The notes under the pieces are model-generated. The model made no database searches, was not told the DNA's origin, and worked only from the letters and a program-made list of their open reading frames with translations. This document shows, in pieces, positions 6,724-11,219 of a DNA stretch of 11,219 nt (positions are counted from its first letter, which is position 1; each line of letters begins with the position of its first letter). The translations under genes were made by a program, and so were the position numbers. The DNA comes from Gammaproteobacteria bacterium (GTDB lineage: Bacteria; Pseudomonadota; Gammaproteobacteria; GRL18): the NCBI GenBank assembly GCA_027076245.1, contig JALTKC010000476.1:1-11219 (forward strand). The letters run 5' to 3'.

Positions 6724-7842
6724 ATGTCTGGAAACTCTTTTGGAAAATTATTTGTTGTTAGTTCATTTGGTGAAAGTCATGGCAGGGCAATTGGCTGTAT
6801 TGTGGATGGCTGTCCTCCCGGCCTGGAATTATCTGAAGCGGATCTGCAAACCGATCTGGATCGCCGTAAACCCGGTACCTCCCGGCATACCACTCAGCGC
6901 CGGGAAGATGATGAGGTACAGATCCTGTCCGGAATTTTTGAGGGTAAAACTACCGGTACGCCAATATCACTGGTGATTTATAATAAAGATCAGCGTTCCA
7001 AAGATTACGGCAATATTAAAAATACCTTTCGTCCCGGCCATGCTGATTATACCTATCAGCAGAAATACGGTTTCAGGGATTACCGTGGAGGGGGCCGTTC
7101 TTCGGCCAGAGAGACGGCTTCACGGGTAGCGGCCGGGGGCATTGCCAAAAAATATCTGAAAGAGGTTTACGGCATTGAAATTCGAGGTTATCTGTCCCAG
7201 CTGGGTCCCATTAAAACAGCCCAGCCCGGAGACGAGCACTTTAACTGGGAGCTGGTCAATACGAATCCTTTTTTCAGCCCTGATGAACGTCAGATCAAGC
7301 CCATGGAAGATTATATGGATGCCCTCAGAAAAGAGGGTAATTCGGTGGGTGCTAAAGTATCTGTAGTAGCCAGTGGCATGATCCCCGGTCTGGGTGAGCC
7401 GATATTTGACCGTCTGGACGCGGATATTGCCCATGCCATGATGAGTATTAACGCGGTAAAAGGCGTGGAAATTGGTGCCGGCTTTGACAGTGTAGAACAA
7501 AAGGGTACAGAGCATCGGGATGAAATTACTCCGGAAGGTTTCCTGTCCAATCATGCGGGCGGCATTCTGGGCGGTATATCCTCAGGTCAGGATATCGTAG
7601 TGCATATTGCCCTTAAACCCACATCCAGCCTGCGCCTGCCTGGAAGAAGTGTGGATCTCAATGGTGAGCCAATTGAAGTGATTACCAAGGGGCGTCATGA
7701 TCCCTGTGTCGGCATTCGGGCTACGCCGATAGCGGAAGCCATGCTGGCTATTACACTGATGGATCACCTGCTGCGCCATCGGGCACAGAATGCGGATGTG
7801 CAGTCCATTACACCGGTTATTCCTGCTCAGCCAGGCTCATAA
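6724..7842 (+). CDS. aroC: Chorismate synthase
   Basis: AroC converts 5-enolpyruvylshikimate-3-phosphate to chorismate with reduced FMN as cofactor, the last step of the shikimate pathway, in the cytoplasm. The 372-residue protein aligns by eye along nearly its full length with E. coli AroC (about 361). All three signatures are present: GESHG at 16-20, 'RPGHADYTYQQKYGFRDYRG' (103-122) with GGGRSSARET (122-131), and the C-terminal GRHDPC (H and D in the active site), followed by the usual helix 'AEAMLAITLMDHLLRHR'. The extra length is a short Pro-rich tail. The ATG begins MSGNSFGKLF, matching the family N-terminus, but the ribosome-binding site is weak. It is divergent from the phoPQ operon and is followed after 24 bases by an MFS transporter, probably in one transcript. 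Confidence 0.97.
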   Translation: MSGNSFGKLFVVSSFGESHGRAIGCIVDGCPPGLELSEADLQTDLDRRKPGTSRHTTQRREDDEVQILSGIFEGKTTGTPISLVIYNKDQRSKDYGNIKNTFRPGHADYTYQQKYGFRDYRGGGRSSARETASRVAAGGIAKKYLKEVYGIEIRGYLSQLGPIKTAQPGDEHFNWELVNTNPFFSPDERQIKPMEDYMDALRKEGNSVGAKVSVVASGMIPGLGEPIFDRLDADIAHAMMSINAVKGVEIGAGFDSVEQKGTEHRDEITPEGFLSNHAGGILGGISSGQDIVVHIALKPTSSLRLPGRSVDLNGEPIEVITKGRHDPCVGIRATPIAEAMLAITLMDHLLRHRAQNADVQSITPVIPAQPGS

Positions 7843-7866
7843 ATACCCGGTACCCTGACAAAAACC

Positions 7867-9006
7867 TTGATTAAAAATATTCCATATTGGCGTCTGTCCA
7901 GTTTTTACTGGCTCTATTTTGCCACCCTGGGCGCTTTTATACCCTATTTGGGGCTGTACCTGTCTGATGCCGGCTATGATCCCGTTCAAATCGGACAGTT
8001 AATTGCGGTCATTATGGGCACTAAGATTGTAGCGCCTTACCTCTGGGGCTGGATTGCCGATCATCGAGGAAACCGGCTCACTATAATCCGCATTGGTGCC
8101 ATTCTTTCGCTGCTGGGTTTTTCGGCGATTTTTCTGGTTAACGGTTTCTGGGCCCTGTTTCTGGTATTAATGGGGTTCAGTTTTTTCTGGAACGCCATAC
8201 TGCCTCAGTATGAAGCGCTGACCTTTAACCATCTGGGAAAAAAAACAGATCAGTACAGCTGGATACGGATATGGGGCTCACTTGGGTTTGTAGCAGCCGT
8301 AATGATTATGGGCCGGGTATTAATGTCCATGCCGGTCAGTCAGTTGCCCATAGTGGTGACCATGCTGTTAGCCGGTATTGCTGTCTCAACCTTTCTGGTC
8401 AGTGAGCATAGCGGCAATAAGCATCAGGAAGTGCATACCAGTATTATGCAGATCCTCAAGCGACCGGAAGTCATTGCTCTGCTGGCCGCCTGTCTGCTGG
8501 TACAGGCCAGTCATGGTCCTTACTATACGTTTTATTCCATCTATGCAGAAGCGCATGGCTATGAAAAATCCTGGATCGGTGTGCTCTGGGCTATTGGTGT
8601 ACTGTCTGAAGTGGTCGCCTTTGCAGTGATGCCCTGGCTGGTTAAGCGCTTTGGGTTTAGAAATCTGCTGCTGGCTAGTCTGTTTTCCGGTTCTCTACGC
8701 TGGTTGATGATTGCTTTTTTTATTGATAATGCCCTGTTAACCACTTTTGCCCAGATATTTCACGCTTCAACCTTCGGCATTTATCATGCCGTGGCCATTG
8801 CCTATATTCACCGTTTTTTTAAAGGCAATAATCAGGGTAAGGGGCAGGCGCTGTATAGCAGTGTGAGTTTTGGCGTCGGCGGAGCTATGGGCAGCCTTTA
8901 TGGTGGTTACCTGTGGGAAAGTATGGGTTCCACTATAACCTTTATTCTGGCAGCCATGTTATCCTTTATGGCTTTTGCTATTTCCTGGAAATACACCAGA
9001 AATTAA
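7867..9006 (+). CDS. MFS transporter of the HcaT / LacY-like type
   Basis: The 379-residue protein is hydrophobic throughout, with about twelve membrane segments in two halves, and matches the E. coli HcaT (phenylpropionate permease) type in length and layout: 'YWLYFATLGAFIPYLGLYL' in helix 1, 'PYLWGWIADHRGNR' (57-70) as the helix 2-3 loop motif, 'WIRIWGSLGF' (132-141), 'QASHGPYYTFYSIYAEAHGY' in helix 7, and 'FHASTFGIYHAVAIAYIHRF' in the second half. The start is a TTG 24 bases after the aroC stop, with no evident ribosome-binding site; the first in-frame ATG falls well inside helix 2, so TTG is preferred. The gene probably shares the aroC transcript. HcaT-like transporters are annotated for aromatic acids on homology alone, so the substrate is unknown; no catabolic genes lie nearby to suggest one. 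Confidence 0.85.
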   Translation: MIKNIPYWRLSSFYWLYFATLGAFIPYLGLYLSDAGYDPVQIGQLIAVIMGTKIVAPYLWGWIADHRGNRLTIIRIGAILSLLGFSAIFLVNGFWALFLVLMGFSFFWNAILPQYEALTFNHLGKKTDQYSWIRIWGSLGFVAAVMIMGRVLMSMPVSQLPIVVTMLLAGIAVSTFLVSEHSGNKHQEVHTSIMQILKRPEVIALLAACLLVQASHGPYYTFYSIYAEAHGYEKSWIGVLWAIGVLSEVVAFAVMPWLVKRFGFRNLLLASLFSGSLRWLMIAFFIDNALLTTFAQIFHASTFGIYHAVAIAYIHRFFKGNNQGKGQALYSSVSFGVGGAMGSLYGGYLWESMGSTITFILAAMLSFMAFAISWKYTRN

Positions 9007-9049
9007 ATGAAAGTAAGATAATTTTTACGTTCCTTAGTACAATCTGAGA

Positions 9050-9055
9050 TATAAT
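9050..9055 (+). promoter_or_regulatory. Candidate -10 element upstream of the orphan membrane-protein gene
   Basis: A perfect TATAAT lies 46 bases before the ATG at 9102, in the 89-base gap after the MFS gene. No good -35 is placed 16-18 bases upstream (the hexamer at 17 bases is ACGTTC), so it may be an activator-dependent promoter or chance in an AT-rich gap. An imperfect inverted repeat (AATATTACC / GGTA-TTA-ATATT, 9053-9074) overlaps its downstream side and could act as an operator. Confidence 0.35.
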
Positions 9056-9095
9056 ATTACCAGGTATTAATATTTATAAGTCATTCAGAAGGTGT

Positions 9096-10106
9096 ATGGT
9101 AATGCAGGGAAGTATTGAACATTCGCTTAGAGGAAGCCCCGATCAACAGGGAAGCTATTTTATGTCTGAGTATTTATCCGATCTTTTATCGGACTTTTTA
9201 AATTCCAGATTTGTAAACCAGCTTTCTTCATTTATTGACCAGTCATTTACCCAATCGTCAGAAATAAAGTATCTTTTGCTGTTTCTGGGAATAAGCCTGC
9301 TTTTTCTGTTAATGCTGTTTTTTTTCAGAGCAAAAGAACAGCCGGATGATGAGTTTATACATATACCGGTAACCAAACACCCAGACTATTCTGAGACTGA
9401 AACTATTGATACTATTATTTCAGAGGATGAACCAGCAATTAATAATACAGCTTCAGATGGTTTCTGTGATATCGATATTGAGCATTTAAAAACACGTCCT
9501 AAAGATAAAAATATACTTGAAGCGGCGTTTCAGCCTGAATGGGATGTGCATAATACCAGGGCTGAAATTCAGAGTGAAGAAATAAACAGCTCTTTAATAA
9601 CTGACAAAGTGTCTGATCCACTCAATTCAATGGAAGAGATTAGAAAAGTCAATCAAAGTACTCTGGACCAGCGGATCACTGCCTTTCAGGAACTTAATAC
9701 CGATATTCAGATGACTGATGAACAATGGCTGCAGGAATTTGAAAATATCCGTAATAATGAAAAACTGGATATTTTTATCGATGAATTTGAACAGCAATTA
9801 TCAGATTTAAACAGTCTGTCAGAATTAAACCACAATACCCAAAACGCAGCAGACACTCCTGGGAATCTGGATAATTTAATCCGGTTCCAGTCCTCTATTC
9901 GCTTTATTAAGGTACTATCTGAAATGGTTCAGGCACAGCGTTTAAATCGTTTTTCCTATACCGTGGCGGAATTTCTTGACGGCCTGATTGAAGGGCAGAT
10001 CAGAACATCTTCTGATACTGGCAGGCGCTTAAGTAAGGTGGTTAATTTTTATAATCAGTACAGCAAGTTACTGAAGGGCCAGTCCAATTATAAAATTTCT
10101 GCTTAA
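9096..10106 (+). CDS. Unrecognised acidic single-pass membrane protein
   Basis: I do not recognise a family. The reading frame gives 336 residues from the ATG at 9096. Start choice is open: ATG 9102 (residue 3) has better spacing from AGAAGG (near 9088-9092), and ATG 9162 (residue 23, MSEYLSDLLSDFL) has AGGGA nine bases upstream. An amphipathic N-terminal stretch (about 24-52) leads to one strong membrane segment at 57-78, followed by FFFRAKE, so the bulk (79-336) is probably cytoplasmic. Residues 82-190 are low in hydrophobics, acidic and likely disordered; 190-245 and 258-330 look helical, the last being basic (QAQRLNRFSYTVAEFLDG, then GRRLSKVV). This short-anchor, flexible-linker, C-terminal-domain plan resembles cell-division or scaffold proteins such as ZipA only in outline. 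The gene looks more AT-rich than aroC. It converges on soxXA with six bases between. Confidence 0.75.
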   Translation: MVMQGSIEHSLRGSPDQQGSYFMSEYLSDLLSDFLNSRFVNQLSSFIDQSFTQSSEIKYLLLFLGISLLFLLMLFFFRAKEQPDDEFIHIPVTKHPDYSETETIDTIISEDEPAINNTASDGFCDIDIEHLKTRPKDKNILEAAFQPEWDVHNTRAEIQSEEINSSLITDKVSDPLNSMEEIRKVNQSTLDQRITAFQELNTDIQMTDEQWLQEFENIRNNEKLDIFIDEFEQQLSDLNSLSELNHNTQNAADTPGNLDNLIRFQSSIRFIKVLSEMVQAQRLNRFSYTVAEFLDGLIEGQIRTSSDTGRRLSKVVNFYNQYSKLLKGQSNYKISA

Positions 10107-10112
10107 TTCAGA

Positions 10113-11219
10113 TTAATAACGGATAGCCGGTGTTTCAATGGGCAGGCCATTGCCTCTGGCGTTGAGATAAATTTCCAGATTGCGAAATTCCTCAGAATCC
10201 TGCTCAAAGGTTTCTGCTCTCAGAGAGCGAAAACACTCTCTTAAGCGCTGCGGCAGATTAATCATTTTCTGGGCTTCAAGCCGGTATTCCGGAAAACCAT
10301 TGGTATGTCCCTGGGACAGTTTCTGGCCGCGCAGCATTTTCCCTGTATGAATATCATGACAATGATCACAGGTCATATTCATCTGTCCAAAACGGGTATA
10401 ATACAATTTTTTCCCCGCTTCATAATAAGGTTTCATAGGTCCGCTGATATCCACATTAACTTTTTCACCCTGCGCCAGATAACGCAAAAAAGTTTCCAGA
10501 GCCAGCAACTCCCTGTCGTCATACAGCAGAGGCAAATTATCCAGCCGGTTTTCCCAGCAGCGCTGAACCTGATCCCGCAGGGTTAACGGCTTACCCAGTT
10601 TGGCAATAAATTTCGGGTAGTGTGCAATACTGGCAGGGGAGAGCTGTTCACCATCAGCACCGTGACAACTGGCACAGCTTTTATCGTCATCACAGGGCTT
10701 GGCAAATAATTCCTTTCCCTGTTCAATGAGTTCATAACCCGGATTCTGAAAATCATCATCCTGTATTTCCCGGGCTTCCTGGGAAATAAATTCATAACCG
10801 GATTTAAGACCGTCAGGTGTCGGCAGAGTATTAGCTTCTATGGTCTTATCTGGTGCTTTTAAGGTTTTAAGATAGGCAATTAAATCCTCTATCTCCTGAG
10901 CACTAAGAATGGTTGTGCCCTCATATTGAGGTGCAATTCGGTTAATATAGCGGGTACTGAGGTAATAGCTGGGCATAATGGTAAACGGATTTATACGCTG
11001 CATATCCACAATTCGCAGACGCAGTTCTGCCTCATTAAACTTATTACCAATGTTATACAGGGCAGGTCCGATAGTGCCATGGAATTCCTCTTCGGGTATC
11101 GGCATCTGGTGACAGGAAATACAGTTACCCTTATTCCTGTTCTTTGCCAGCAGACGACCTTTCGCAGAATCACCTGTTAAATTATTCAAAGGTTTATTAA
11201 TAGCATTGCCAGTAATGGT
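10113..11219 (-). CDS. soxXA: SoxX-SoxA fusion c-type cytochrome, 5' end outside window
   Basis: The frame stays open to the right edge, giving 368 residues without the export signal (which must lie upstream). Residues 1-125 are SoxX: heme motif CISCH (C33, C36, H37) after 'GRLLAKNRNKGN', 'GTIGPALYNIG' (48-58), a likely axial Met at M82 in 'IMPSYY', and 'LSAQEIEDLIAYLKTLK' (105-121). After a short linker, SoxA begins at 'LKSGYEFISQEAREIQDDDF' (138-157), the normal start of mature SoxA, with no second signal peptide. SoxA has heme motifs CASCH (C182, C185, H186) and CDHCH (C284, C287, H288), a probable Cys ligand C221 in 'QRCWENR', and C329 in 'LRECFRSLRAE', the active-site cysteine carrying the persulfide. 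So one chain carries three hemes. In the periplasm SoxXA oxidatively joins thiosulfate to the SoxY cysteine. SoxX and SoxA are normally separate subunits. It is the last gene of its transcript in this window. Confidence 0.92.
   Translation of the reverse strand, partial: TITGNAINKPLNNLTGDSAKGRLLAKNRNKGNCISCHQMPIPEEEFHGTIGPALYNIGNKFNEAELRLRIVDMQRINPFTIMPSYYLSTRYINRIAPQYEGTTILSAQEIEDLIAYLKTLKAPDKTIEANTLPTPDGLKSGYEFISQEAREIQDDDFQNPGYELIEQGKELFAKPCDDDKSCASCHGADGEQLSPASIAHYPKFIAKLGKPLTLRDQVQRCWENRLDNLPLLYDDRELLALETFLRYLAQGEKVNVDISGPMKPYYEAGKKLYYTRFGQMNMTCDHCHDIHTGKMLRGQKLSQGHTNGFPEYRLEAQKMINLPQRLRECFRSLRAETFEQDSEEFRNLEIYLNARGNGLPIETPAIRY

Noticed and set aside
7120..7554. A 144-codon minus-strand open frame inside aroC
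   Set aside because: It is the antisense shadow of a gene with a full set of AroC signatures; the translation has no recognisable motif.

Overview
The window reads as chromosomal DNA of a sulfur-oxidising gammaproteobacterium. PrmB, chorismate synthase and a PhoP/PhoQ pair all resemble enterobacterial and pseudomonad proteins. The right edge carries a SoxX-SoxA thiosulfate-oxidation cytochrome, and the left edge carries a flagellar hook-length-control-like protein. By eye (not counted) the base composition is in the mid-40s % GC. Genus cannot be fixed from the sequence. No rRNA, tRNA, insertion sequence, prophage or CRISPR array is visible, and no gap between genes exceeds 300 bases.

Layout. 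(1) 1-896, minus: N-terminal 298 residues of a FliK-like protein, cut by the window edge. (2) 969-2759, plus: a membrane-anchored pentapeptide-repeat protein with a GYF_2-like N-terminus, then prmB (ribosomal protein L3 glutamine methyltransferase). (3) 2800-6546, minus: a likely four-gene operon, transcribed in the order glycine-zipper envelope protein, phoP, phoQ, CNNM/DUF21-CBS membrane protein. (4) 6547-6723: a divergent intergenic region with a candidate PhoP box in front of the glycine-zipper gene and a perfect inverted repeat between the two divergent starts. (5) 6724-9006, plus: aroC and an HcaT-like MFS transporter. (6) 9096-10106, plus: an unrecognised acidic membrane-anchored protein. 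(7) 10113-11219, minus: a SoxX-SoxA fusion cytochrome, missing only its 5' end (export signal).

How the parts may work together. Block 3 looks like an envelope/Mg2+ module: a PhoP/PhoQ-type system (Mg2+- and envelope-stress-responsive in studied bacteria) sits with a glycine-zipper protein of the broad SlyB/17-kDa-antigen type and a CNNM-family protein (a family linked to Mg2+/Co2+ transport). The candidate PhoP box suggests autoregulation. The module lies, on the opposite strand, between prmB and aroC, which are neighbours in E. coli. The soxXA gene ends convergently against the orphan gene, so any other sox genes must lie beyond the right edge.

The items most worth following up are the single-polypeptide SoxX-SoxA fusion, the PhoP-box-like 11-bp direct repeat with a well-placed -10, and the GYF-like/transmembrane/pentapeptide architecture with a near-perfect five-residue register.
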